Shown here piece after piece: positions 26,556-38,200 of a DNA stretch of 64,000 nt. The first letter of the stretch is position 1; every line of letters begins with the position of its first letter. A model generated the notes under the pieces. That model made no database searches and had not been told where the DNA came from. It saw only the letters and a list, made by a program, of their open reading frames with translations. The translations under genes were made by a program, and so were the position numbers. Source of the DNA: Echeneis naucrates (Eukaryota; Chordata; Actinopteri; Carangiformes; Echeneidae); NCBI RefSeq assembly GCF_900963305.1, contig NC_042533.1, forward strand, positions 1,207,423 through 1,271,422, given 5' to 3'.

Positions 26556-29500
26556 CTGCTGCCCGTCTCATGAGAAGCTAAAGACAAAAATAAGGTCTGT
26601 TAAAGCCACAACAGGACGTAAAGAGAAGACAGTTCACGCTGAAGTGGAGTGAAGAGCTCCGAGTTCAGGAACGTGAAGTACTCAATCCACCAGAACAACC
26701 GGCTGAGTGAGCAGTTCTTCTTCTCTGGGTAGAAAACGGAGCCCGAGGCCTCTTCAGTGCGCCTCCCACTGATAGTTTCCTAAATGACTCATTCTCTCCT
26801 CACTAACCACAAAACACAGTTTACATCCACTTTGTTGCCAGCAGCAACAACTTCGGTCGGGTCCTCACTGACTGAAGACTGACTCAATAGACAACAATCA
26901 TAAACACACAACAACATGCACCGGCTCCTGTAACACAATGAGACCTCATCTCAGTCTGGCCGACTGTCTGGACTTAAACTGAGCTCAAACTGTGACACAC
27001 TTATGGAGGAGGAAAAAAAAAGTGTCGAAAGGCCAAGTGATCCAGATCATTGCTAATGCTAACAGCCACATAAAGGAAAGTTACTGAGCACCACACCCAA
27101 ACAGAGATCAGGTTGGGTGTGATTTCTTCCAGCCATGGGAGGGTTATGATGTCAAACTGAAGTTGACCTGTGACCTTCTGGATACAAAAAGGTAATTTAT
27201 GATTTTTGTTAGATTGAATTCCGGCCTTTAACCTACGAAAAGCAAATGTCAGTACTAAACTTTCCTCAGACTGTGCGAGGCAGCCAGTGAGATCAGATCC
27301 ACCTTCTCCTCCAGATTAGGTTTCCAAAAACAAAGATGGCTGACGGAGCAGTTCACAGACTGATGGGGGACATCGTGGAGGGCCGAGAAACATATTCAGA
27401 CACACTAAACAACCTCCGACCAAACTAATCTAATCTGACTGCTATTAATAATCAGTCACCTGAAGCCAAAATATTTTATATCCCTTTAGTTTTATTACTG
27501 ATAGTCTGACAGCAGGAAGCTGGAGCGGCGTTAATGCACAGGAAACACTCTCCAGAGAGCCAGACAGCGGTGAACCATCTTCAGAGGTTCAACCCTCAGC
27601 ATGCATTAGCTCTCATTCAGCACAAAAGGCAGCTTGCTGCTCTATAAAACAACGTGACATTTCAACACAAACCTGAGAATGAGAGGAAAAGCTCTCAGTA
27701 ACTACCCATCTGTTCCCAGTGGAATAAACAAGCCATTTTCTCTGATGGTTATGTTGGTGGGGGCAGGCGCTTCTTCCGCTGAACTGGAAGACTTGGAATA
27801 AGCCAGCAGGAGGAAATGTTTACAGCCTTAACTTGTGTGTTGGCTTCATTAAAAAAAGTATTCTGACAATTAGCTTTACGATGCACAAAATGATCTGAGC
27901 TCCAAACACACTATTAGTGAAATGCAGAAGAAGAAGAAGAAGAAGAAGAAGAAAGTGCGACATTTTCAGACACACTTAAACGGTCCGAGTCAAACTTTGT
28001 TGTATGAAAAAATAAAAGTTCCCTTCGTGTGTCTGAATAACAGACGGTGAGTCAGAGCAGAAGGCAAATACTCATCCAGTGACTCACAGACACGAAGAAA
28101 GTTTAGATTTAAAATCCACAGAAAGAAAAGCCAATCAGATGATGATAAAATCATTTCATATCTGCGCAGGCCTCAGAACTCAGCCACTTTCATCAGTAAG
28201 CATCTTTGCTGCTGGAAGACGAGATGAGAGTTTAACGGTGAATAAATCACTTTATCATTCATGATAAACAGAAAAGCGAAATCTGTTCTCGGTCACATTC
28301 ACTTCAGCAGACGCGCTAAAAGCGGACTGCTGAGCTGCAGGTCGGTGGAAGGCAGCTCTACATACCCAGAACAGGAAGTTGAAGACGAACACCAGATACT
28401 TGATGCACTGCAGAGCACCCATGTTTGAGCCAGAGACGAGAGCGTTTCCTCAGCGAGCTGTCCTCTGAAACGAGCTGCAGAAAACTGGGAACCACACCCA
28501 GATCCGCTGCACCTCACCTGGGATACAAGAGGAGGAGGGGAGGGGCGTGGCCGGGGGCGGAGTCTGAATCTGATCTCAGGTGGAGGTGATTAACGACCCG
28601 AGCTGGCTCCGACCTCAGATAACGAGTATCCCGGAGGTGGCTATCAGCCTGATGTTGATTTGTCGATCCAGGCTTTCCTCAGCAGGCTCTGTGCGCGTTC
28701 ACACAAAAAGGGGCGTTTAGGCGTCACCTGACGTCATTTCCGCAGAAACAGTGTCCGATTACGCGCCGCATGTTTCAGCCAAGAGGAGCAGATTATGATA
28801 ATGGAGAGCTCTGAAGAGTTCAGACCGATAAGACCAGCTAAAAGAACACTGTTTCTACAAACAAGGCGAGAGAGGAAGTCTGACAACAAATTCAGATCCT
28901 GTAAGTTCATATATCCGATATTTTATGACATTATATAACTTTAATTCCCTCCATCAGAATACACGGAAGTCACTTAGATTAGGGCCAAATCAAAGTGAAA
29001 TATGTTTTATTGGTCTTATTTGTGATAAATAAATACATTCTATAATTGGTGTTCTATCAGTTGTAGTGCCAGCAGTGCAAATCTGGACCAAGAACAAGAA
29101 TATCATCCAAAGTGGTTTGAATTCATCACTCTTTTAGTGGAATGTGGATGAAACACTGCGTAACATATTAAGTTAATGTTATTTTAAGCAAACAAAAAGA
29201 AAAATGAGAGGAGCTGGATCATGGAGGAGATACGAGGAGGTATTCAGTCGGACTCCCGGCAGCTGTTCTCTGTCCAGGGGATGGAAAAGTGCTTTGGTGG
29301 TAAAATACTAAATGCATATTTATTGTTTCTCAGATGAGAAAAGTCTATTTTACAGTTGAAGGAGACACATTAGTGTTGCTCAAACAGCCAGCACACACCT
29401 TTGCTGTCAAAGCTGTCATGTACTCTAACATGAACAGCTCAATGTCCTATTAATACATGTTGGAGCAGACAATGAAAGGAATCTAGAGCTGGATAATCAG

Positions 29501-31738
29501 AAAAAAGAGCTGGAAATCAACAAACTAAAACTTCAGATGGAGCAGCTGGAGTAAGAGGAAAAGGGCACTGCAGGAAATGGTACTTTCAAAGGTTTTGTTC
29601 AGCATGACGTTGATGTTGTATACTTAAGACTTTTGCTTTTCCAGAACTTTAATAAGTAATAAAACATCCTGTGATTGTTTGTTTGTTTGTTTGTTTGTTT
29701 GTTTGTTTGTTTGTTTTGTTTTGGGGGAGGATCTGTAGCATCTTCCCTCAGCTGAGAGTCTGTTTCGTCAGAAAACACCAACAGATCACTCCGGTCTGGA
29801 AGAACTCTCTCCGTCCGAACAGCTCCTGAATCCACCGGATCTTCTACAAACGGTGAGCTCATGTTCAGGGAGGATGATCGATGAAGTCAGAACAACAACT
29901 GGACCGGACCAGGTTATGTTCCAGCATCGGTTACCATGGTGACACAGATAGCTTCAAAGAGAGCCGCCTTCGTGACACAGAAGTCTGACTTTGGGCTCAA
30001 CATAGCTCGATAAGGCACTAAGCTGTCTTCGGAGTTCACCCCTCAGATCAGACGAGTGCAGACCAACAACACACAACTACATCTCTTGTGTGGTTTATGT
30101 TCACATTGTGTCTCTCTCATTCTGAGAGAGTTATGTGTGTGTTATTGTTGCTGAAACTGCTCGGCTCAGTAGAAACTCTTTCGCTCTGATTAGAGACAAT
30201 AAAGAACGGAGGGTGGAGGTTTCACACACAGACACACACCTCCAAGCTGTTGTCGGTTCCACTGGGTCCACTGCTTTGGACAAACACCAGCTCTGTCTGT
30301 GAGCTCCTCCTTCCCTTCCTCCTTCCATGTTCACAGTCAGACACTTAAAAACCTCCTTTTGGTCTCTTTGGTAAAACATTATTATAATTTTTTTTAAATC
30401 ACTCACCCGTTTATTTTTTTACTACAGATTAACTCCATCATGTCTGCTCCACTCAGTCCCCTCCGGTTTGACTGTTTCTTATCAATCATCTGAATCTGAA
30501 ATCTCACACAATCAACTGTTAAACCGAGCTCTTCGCTGGATAACTCTCAACCAGACTTATCACTTAATGATTATCTATAAAAAGCAATAATTAAGATGCT
30601 AATCGGAGGCGGGCTGTAGCAACACAAAATATGGCAATGTCCCACCACACGTGTGTGCTGTTTGTATACAAACTGTCAACATCCACAATGAGCCTGGTTG
30701 TTGTTTCTCAGGTGAACACATTTGACCCATTTGTGCAGTTGTGTAGTTGACCCTAACCCTCGACCTGATCCAGGTTTTAGGACTGATCTCAGGTACTCTG
30801 AATTATCTACTGTCTGTTTTTGCACTAGTTTTAAACTAGTTTCAATATTTATGTGCACACAAAATGTCCATTAACGCTAAATTTGATCATTCCTGATTTA
30901 TATTTTTTTCTTTTTCAAAACAGGAACTTGATTTGATTTAGTTTCCAGATATACCAACCAACTTTCCCCTCAATGTACTTTTAATTCCCATTTTCAGTGC
31001 AATGTACTTGTGAGTCATTATTAATATTTAACTGTCTCCCTCTGCCACTCACTTATTCTCTCATTGAAAACAGTATGTGAAAATAAAACCAGAAATCCAG
31101 AAAATAGCTGGTCCAGCTGTTAGAAAACAATAATATTACCAATAAGTCTCTTCGTGTCCCCTTTAATTTGACTCTAAGTTTAGTTTGGTCCGATTACAAA
31201 AATCCTGATTGGCTTCAAAACCAGACTCCGTTTAGAAATTGCTAAATTTAACGTTAGTCCACAAAACAATATTTTTAAACAATGAAACGGAACTACATCT
31301 TCAATTCAGCGTATAATAAACTGCTTGAATTGCAAAAAAATTACTAATTTTCTAATTTTCTTTTCTTTTTCCCAATAATATATATATATATATTCAACTG
31401 CAACGCTTAAAGTTAGACTTTGGCCTAGTTGAATTAACAAATGTTAACATATGGCACACAGTTGAGTGGTAAATATGAACAGATTAGCTAAACTACCTAT
31501 TTTAAATCATTAATTTAAATTATAGTGAATATTTCTAATGGGAGTTTACCATATTCATTTATTCACATGAAAACAAAACAAAACAAAAAGAAAACCCGAT
31601 AACATGTACCGTGTGTGTGTTTGTGTGATTGTAATTATGGATAGTGTGTATTTTTAATTGGACACTCACCCAGAAGATGAAATTAAAGATGAACAGGGCG
31701 TATTTGACGAACAGCTCCCAGCTGCTTAGAGCCGACAT
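23441..31738 (-). CDS. cd9: CD9-type tetraspanin, distal-promoter isoform
   Basis: Four-pass membrane protein that organises tetraspanin microdomains; CD9 acts in cell adhesion, exosomes and gamete fusion. Exons: 31670-31738 (alternative first exon), 26052-26154, 24702-24799, 24511-24585, 24330-24431, 24119-24208, 23929-24012, 23441-23506. Length is 228 residues, the same as human CD9. Signatures: [10 protein letters not shown] at the TM1/loop border, [19 protein letters not shown] at TM2, a large loop with NCCGLTG plus two more cysteines (ICPKK, SCPSAID), then [19 protein letters not shown] at TM4 and tail. The GLWLRFDS and CPKK segments point to CD9 rather than TSPAN2 or CD81. The distal first exon is 5.5 kb from exon 2. 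Which teleost cd9 paralogue this is cannot be told from sequence alone. Confidence 0.88.
24957..25232 (-). repeat. Dispersed repeat B, longest copy (cd9 intron)
   Basis: Begins with AAAGATCCCATATTAT, contains the inverted motif GGTCTAAAGGTAGACC at 25083-25098 and AACTGAGCCATTAAACCGGC near 25155. The last block reappears in the opposite orientation at 37019 and 53028. Non-autonomous, non-coding. Confidence 0.6.
25752..25776. repeat. (AAAT) tetranucleotide repeat
   Basis: About six AAAT units in a cd9 intron. Confidence 0.85.
26468..26552. repeat. (GT)n followed by poly(A)
   Basis: A GT run of about 32 bases, a short spacer, then about 27 adenines. Confidence 0.9.
27927..27953. repeat. (GAA) trinucleotide repeat
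   Basis: Perfect GAA run of about nine units in a cd9 intron. Confidence 0.9.
28366..28422 (-). CDS. cd9: Alternative proximal first coding exon of the cd9-type gene
   Basis: A 57-base exon encoding 19 residues (starts [12 protein letters not shown]) that ends in phase 0 at a GTATGT donor, so it can splice directly to the exon at 26052-26154 and give a 224-residue protein. Like the distal exon it supplies the cytoplasmic tail and the start of TM1, ending in FW. It keeps a Cys before IKYL, as in mammalian CD9 where that cysteine is palmitoylated; the distal exon (31670-31738) has no cysteine. GC boxes upstream (28530-28570) support a separate promoter. Confidence 0.75.
28500..28770. promoter_or_regulatory. 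GC-box-rich promoter for the proximal cd9 exon, possibly bidirectional
   Basis: Contains closely spaced GGGGCGTGGC and GGGGGCGGAG boxes near 28541-28561. It sits between the minus-strand first exon at 28422 and a plus-strand open frame beginning at 28795. Confidence 0.45.
28795..29554 (+). CDS. Candidate small three-exon protein, unrecognised
   Basis: Not a family I recognise. Three segments, 28795-28900, 29189-29299 and 29469-29554, are bounded by GTAAGT, GTAAAA and AG splice sites whose phases (1, then 1) agree and leave one open frame of about 100 residues (98 if the second ATG at 28801 is used). The N-terminal part is basic ([16 protein letters not shown]). The C-terminal part is a strongly helical Leu/Lys/Glu stretch ([19 protein letters not shown]) that looks like a coiled coil, ending at a TAA. 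An AATAAA follows at 29658-29663. It lies inside the cd9 first intron, divergent from the proximal cd9 promoter. The coiled-coil tail resembles those seen in some transposon-derived DNA-binding proteins, but no DNA-binding domain is visible. It could be an accidental open frame. Confidence 0.35.
29678..29715. repeat. (GTTT) tetranucleotide repeat
   Basis: About nine perfect GTTT units. Confidence 0.9.
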
Positions 31739-31779
31739 GTTGCTGCTGTTTTCTTTCTTCCTGTTGGTAAATAAGCCGT

Positions 31780-31970
31780 AAATAAAGCTGCTGTGAAATA
31801 AACAGTGGATGGAGAGAAGCAGCTTCTCCTCTCAGACCTCCTTCGGTTCCTCTGCAGGCTCGGTTCAGCGCGGACCCGTCGCCGTCACTTCGGCTGTTTC
31901 CGGCTGCGCTCGGCCGTTTCCGTCAGGGGTCGGCTGAGGCCGCAGCTGCTGCTCGACTCCCACTGAAAAA
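31780..31970 (-). promoter_or_regulatory. cd9: GC-rich promoter of the distal cd9 exon
   Basis: CpG-dense block directly upstream of the ATG at 31738, with many CG dinucleotides between 31855 and 31950. A natural core promoter and 5' UTR for the distal isoform. Confidence 0.5.
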
Positions 31971-31984
31971 GGGAGAAATAAATA

Positions 31985-32499
31985 GATTTCTGTCCGTCTC
32001 TTCTGCTGTTTGATCCCCTTTGTTCTGTTACAGCAAACCACACGACCTTTGATTGAGATGAATGCCCAAATTATCGGCGGAAAAGAAAAGACAAGCAGAG
32101 AGCTGCTGGATCGAGAACCTGAGGGGCCCCAAGTTCACTTCATATCAACAGGCTGCACCAATAACACTAATGAGGACAATGGGCTTTGTTTGTAGAAGAG
32201 GAGACAAGGCTTCAGTTGTTACTGCTGTGCCACCAAAACACAAAAATGAAACAGCCTGTGGAAAGCGCTACAAAACAAAAATCACACTTCCCTAAAAAAA
32301 TATTCACATTAAAGTGGAGTGATTTAAAAAAAAACATTTTTTGTTCATAAATGTTTTAAAGCAATCATCAAAATAGTTTTTATTATTGAAGCATTGTTTT
32401 TATCAGCAAAGTGTTTGCCCCAGGCCTCTCAGGAGTTTAATCCAGCCGTGGCCCAGTGAGGATGGGCATGAAAAAAAAAAAAAAAACCCCAACTCTGAA

Positions 32500-32530
<31 letters not shown>

Positions 32531-32779
32531 TAGCATGTTAGCTCTGGTTGAGTAAAATATGAGTAGAAACTTATAGACTGAAGTTTCAGTCACACATTCA
32601 GAATTTGAACTTTAAACCTCACAATCTGCAAAACGGTGTGTGTGTGTGTGTGTGTTCGTTATGAGGCCATAATCTCTCTTTCTCTCTCTGATGGGAAATG
32701 TGACTGTTTTCTTCTTCTGCTGCTGAACAAAGACGGCAGTGTGAGCTGGCGGCCCACAACTGTTGTTTGCAGCTGCACA

Positions 32780-32813
<34 letters not shown>

Positions 32814-34500
32814 GATGATGGTGATGATGATGATGATGATGATGAAGGAGTACAGCACAACCCATCTGATCAGCTGTAAACATAAACACTGAAACCAACA
32901 TTATCTGTATACAATATCTGAGATTACAGAAAAACTGTAAATTCATTGTGGCATTGTTTGATATTTGTTGTTTGCACATCACATTTGTGAGTTAAATAAA
33001 TTATTCCCATAATTTACATCGGACTGATTTTTATGTCTTTAACTTTTAAGATGAGTGTCATATTTGATGGATGAGAAAGACTGCAGATGGATTCATGTTT
33101 AACTTTTCTTTCTTTTTTCTTTTTCATCATTAAAAATGTCAACATTTATTTTTTCCTGAAAGGAAGTACAGGGGCCCAGGACGTCAGGGGCCGCTGGGCT
33201 CGACCATCTGCACGGGGTCATTAAAATATTTCTGATAAAAATCACCACAACAAGTTGCAAAATGAAAATTGTAGAGAAAACAAACACAGCAATGCAGGAA
33301 ACTCCAAAAGGGCATATAGAGAGAAACAGAATAACAACAAAGACACAAATTTGTCGTCATCTCTTTCAGCCTGGAGTTTTGTTGAGGGCTGATTCTGTCC
33401 AGGAGTTATTCTCAACACAGTTTTGCATCCGTACTGCAGAGATTACAGATAAAAACACAAAATTAAAGAACTACACAATCATATCTGTAACCCACACAAC
33501 CAGAGGAGGCAGTTTGTGTGTCTGTCCTTTTACTGGGCTGCATAAAAGCCTGAGTGTGTTCCTCCCTAACACAACACTGCCTTCATGTCCTTCATGGTCT
33601 GTTGAGACAGCGTTCATCGTCTCACAAAGCTTCCCTTCAAAGCTGCAGCCTCGCCTCAGTGTGTCAGTGTGTCTGTGTGTGTGTGTTGTGAGGAAGATGA
33701 TGAGACCAAGGAGGAGGATGAAGAACGGCGCGTCACATTTTCAGCATTTTTTTCTTTTCAGGTTTACATCAAGATCTCAGAGTTTTAATAGTTTACACAA
33801 ACAAACATCTTAATCTCTGACTGTCATTTCAATTTTAGGAGACTCTGAAATTGAGCATCAAGATAATCTAAACTTTGCTTCCATCTAGTGGGGAATTTTG
33901 GAAACTGATTTTTATTTTTGCTGTTATAAAAATTTACTTATTCACATAAATTATATAAAAACAGATATAGGAAGAAATTCACAAGCTACACAGCTGCTGC
34001 ATTAAAGTGATGTGAGAAAAAATGATAGTCCAATTAATTATTCATATGAGCTAATTTGGGATAGTGACTATTTCCCCTGTTTGTACATTGAAATTATATT
34101 AATTATGTCTGCTGCATTTATATAACATACTTTTATCTGTGATGCTAAATGAATTTAATATAAATTTACCAAATATGATCCAGAAATACTTAAATTTATA
34201 TCAGAAAACTTTGTTTTTTGTGCATCTGTAGTGACACATAATAACAAATAACACATTAATATAATGAATATAATAGAATAGAATATGAAATAATAAGATA
34301 TAAGAAACTGAAGAATTGTGTGTTTGTGTGTTTGGGAAAATCAGCAAACGTTGAGGAAACTGAAGGGAAACGTTTTCAGTGGACTGAGAAGAGATTTAAA
34401 AAGACAAACAACAACAACAAAGAGAGTCAACACACACATAACACACAGAGACACACAAAGTTTAAGTTAACACAACAAAGGAAAGGTGTGTGTTTGACCT
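31985..34500. other. Intergenic, repeats only
   Basis: No gene is supported. The stretch carries several microsatellites (32501-32526, 32637-32654, 32786-32846) and degenerate A-rich repeats near 33265-33345. Confidence 0.55.
32786..32846. repeat. Compound (CA)n-(GAT)n microsatellite
   Basis: A CA run of about 26 bases followed directly by about ten GAT-type units. Confidence 0.9.
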
Positions 34501-34680
34501 GAAGGCCAAAGGGGGCCGAGGTAGTCCCGATCCAGAGCTGAATCCGGTCCTGCTCGATGGAAGCCTCTAAAACCTGGACCTGGATCTGGACCTGGACCTG
34601 TTAGAGTTATCCTGCAGCCAATCAGAGAGCAGTGGAAGGTGACGTCAGCGGCAACACACCTGTTCAGACCTGAGACCGGG

Positions 34681-35146
34681 TCAGAAGACCGGAGACCGAA
34701 GGAGGGGGACCCGGAGGACCGGGACCGGGACCGGAGACTGAAGGAGGGGGACCCGGAGGACCGGGACCGGAGACTGAAGGAGGGGAACAAGAGAACCGGA
34801 GACCGGGACCGGAGACTGGGGGACCCAGAGGACCGGAGACCGGAGGACCGGGACCGGAGACTGAAGGAGGGGAACAAGAGAACCGGAGACCGGGACCGGA
34901 GACTGGGGGACCCAGAGGACCGGAGACCGGAGGACCGGGACCGGAGGACCGGAACCGGAGACCGAAGGAGGGGGACCCAGAGGACCGGGACCGGAGACTG
35001 AAGGAGGGGAACAAGAGAACCGGAGACCGGGACCGGAGACTGAAGGAGGGGGACCCAGAGGACCGGAGACCGGACCCAGAGAACCGGAGACCGGAGGACC
35101 GGGACCGGAGACTGGAGGAGGGGGACCCAGAGGACCGGAGGAGCAT
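34681..35146. repeat. Purine-rich GACCGGA minisatellite with an 87-bp higher-order unit
   Basis: Built from short GACCGG(G/A) and ACTGAAGGAGGGG modules. Bases 34759-34845 and 34846-34932 read as two identical 87-base copies; the flanks are shuffled partial units. Because 87 is a multiple of three, long repetitive open frames appear on both strands but are a by-product of the repeat. It ends about 105 bases before the c12orf56 start codon. Confidence 0.9.
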
Positions 35147-35251
35147 CAGCTCACCTGCTCCGCCGGTTTTTACCGTAAACTCCGGGTCTAGCTGATGGAA
35201 GTCCGCCGAGCTGCCTCAGCCCGGAACGGAGGGTGACCCCCGCCCCCCGTC

Positions 35252-38200
35252 ATGGCCCGGACCGGCTCCGGGACTCTCCTCTGCCGGCGGAACATCAAGC
35301 TGGACTCCTTCCTGAAGCGGAACACGGAGCGGGCCGAGTACGAACGGATCCGGATCCACGAGCCCAGCGTGGTGGTCTCCGAGTCCGTCCACAGGGTCTA
35401 CATGCACGTGGTCCTGAGCGACGAGCGCGTGTACCTCACAGAGTACCTGCCGCGCACGCTCACCGCGGCCGTCGGCTTCGGGCGCGTGCGCGACATCGAG
35501 CTGGTGAGTTGAAAAGTCAAAGGTCAGAGTTCAGAGGTCGCGCGATGAATCGGTGAGTCTGTCGAAGGGAGAATCCGGTCAGATACAGAAACTGAATTAG
35601 TTTGAACACTTCACAAACCTAAAATCTTCATTTTCACTTTTTACTGAGTTGTATCACTGAGAGCTAAATTTGGGTTAAATTTAATCCGGCTGTGTTGGAT
35701 TCTGAACATTTACACACGTACCTTATCACTTAATTGTTTGCTAACTGAGCTGCTCATGCTAGCTGCTCTGAGCTAATTAATGACCTGTGTCCCGGTTTGA
35801 CTCCCAGTTTGATCGGATGCTGAGTTTCACTTGGACCAGCTTCCAGATTTCATAGCTGAGGTAACAGTGTACACAAACGATGTCCTATTATTTTATACAC
35901 AGTTTTACTTCAAGCTGCTGTTCGGTTTGTCATTTCTTTTCATGGTTACAATCCTGCATGAGGACAGATTTCCCCCTGCGGAAATTTAAATGACACAGCA
36001 AAGAGAGGAAATCAGAGGCAGATATGCTGTGTGAGGAAAAACCAACACCTCCAGTAGAGAGACAGTGAAGTTCTTTTTAGGAAACTGTAATCTTCAGATT
36101 ATAAATGATTAAACTGACTTGTTTAGACTACTACCTCCTGAAAATAGATTCCGCCTCCAGCGACATCATATCACCACATAACAGGCTGAGTGTGGCAGCT
36201 TCAGGCTCTAATTCCTGCACCACTATCTTGTTATGTCAGAGGTTACGAGTTTTAGAGTTAATCCTGTCTGGATTATACCATCAGATTACAGCCTGAGTTC
36301 ACCTGTGACGGCTTCACAAACACAGGACTAACACACGCAGCTGTCGACTAATACAAAACAGATAAATGAGTTGATTCATGTCTCTGGGGAAGGCACGAGG
36401 TTGATGATTTAACCTTTGACCTACAGATTTTTTTTCTCCCTCCATTTCGTCCAAACAGGTGAACGACCTCCCAGATTTCCTCAGCGGGAAGGACAGAGAG
36501 TGCTGCCAGCACATACGAATCATCTATGTCACCAACAAACCTGCTGCAAAGGGACTGGAGTGGTTTAGAAGAGACGAGAGGTCAACGCTTCCTCCCGTGG
36601 CCCCGGCTGCTCGCAGAAACAGCCACTGCCCGTTAATAAGTCACCCCTTAGAAGGTAAACGAGTGCTGGTGCACAGCTGCTTTGAAGACGATTAAAGAGG
36701 CGTAAAAACAAAAACCACTAATCAGTTAAATGTAATCAGGGCTGAAATCAGTGACCTGAAGCTCACGTGTCCTTTATTTCTTTGTCCTGATATCGACACC
36801 TGTAACTTTAACCACCTGTGTGTCTTTCTGTCCGCAGGATATCCTGCAGAGAGGTGAGCATTACACTGGTCCCTCGCTGATATAACGCCTAAATCTACTT
36901 CAGACCGAAGAAGCTCAGACTCCTTTCTGTTTTCTGAGTGATTTACTGTAATTTTCAGATTTCAGGTGAACACCTGAGACAAACCAAATCCTTTCAGGTT
37001 AGCTGGGGTCAGACAGGTGGGGGGGGGGTGACTGCTTTGTTGTGACATCACAAAGTTCCAGAAATCCTGGCGGTTGGTTTTGAGGCTCAGTTTCTGAGTA
37101 CAGACTAGCAAACTGCTGCAGCTCCTGTCCGTCACCAGCGCTCCGTGTTTTCACTCAACTCTTCTGTTTGCTCGACGTGACGAATCACAGCTCACCAATT
37201 CAGTCAATAAAACAAACCATTGAGGAGAGAGCTAACTAACCGTGACTCTTTTCTTCTGACTGTCTCACATCTCATCAGCCTCTTCGGCGTCTCATGTAGC
37301 TCATCACTTATTTACCCAAGAGGTACGAGTTTCCCCTCAGCTCACCTGCTGCTATTAACAGTGTTCACTGAGCCGCTCTGCTGTAAAGTACCAGCAACAC
37401 GCCGAGTGATATTTCATCTGATGCACACGCTGAAATTGAACACAAGCAGGTTGAGTACTTTACTTAATCAATAAAGGAGTTCATCTCATCTGATTTTTCT
37501 GGCATTATAAACCAGTCACCTGATCATTTTCATTATAAATCAGTTAATGCTTGGAGTTCATCATAATCATAGTTTCCTAAATACCGGTGTGATGAGTATT
37601 CAGTCCAGCCTGGGCACATTTTAACTATGACGCCATCCTCTGTTTAAAACACAGAAGTAATGACTGATCTTTGGGGACTGAATCAGGCAGGGTGACTTTT
37701 CTGCAGCGCTCATTACACACCATGACTGTTTAAAAGTGATAAAATGTCCAGTGCTCCGAAAAAGCATGTTTCTGCAGCTCGTCCGTCTCATCCAGGAGCC
37801 GCGTTGAATGGAGGAACGAGGACGCCCACGTGATGAAGCCGGCCCGCTCTGCCTCCTGTCCGGACCCTGAGACTCTGGGCCTCCAGATGGTCCCTCACCC
37901 TCCCAGCCAACCACCCACCAGCTCCCCTGCCTCACCTCCGTCGCCCTCAGAGCAAAGTCTGAAGAACTTCAAGGGTGGTCAGGTAATGATCAGCTGTACT
38001 GTGAAGCATTGAGGAAGAGGAGAGGAGGGGGGGATGCTTTTACACGTCTCTTTTCTTACAAATCCTAATCCAGGTCCCGAGGAGGATCAGCTCAGTCCTG
38101 TCCCGCCTGCTGAGGAGAGACTGTGTGAGCAGCAGAGAGGAGAGAGAGGCCGAGCTTCATCTTTACTCCGTTTCTCCGACGTCCACGCTTTACCTGCATC

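Noticed and set aside
32612-32982. Histidine-rich, valine/cysteine-rich and isoleucine-rich minus frames
   Set aside because: Translation of the adjacent GAT and CA microsatellites.
33262-33813. 183-codon plus-strand open frame
   Set aside because: Composition follows the local A-rich and GT-rich repeats; no domain or splice support.
34639-35146. Long Arg/Asp/Glu-rich (plus) and Ser/Pro/Leu-rich (minus) open frames
   Set aside because: Both are by-products of a minisatellite whose unit length is a multiple of three.
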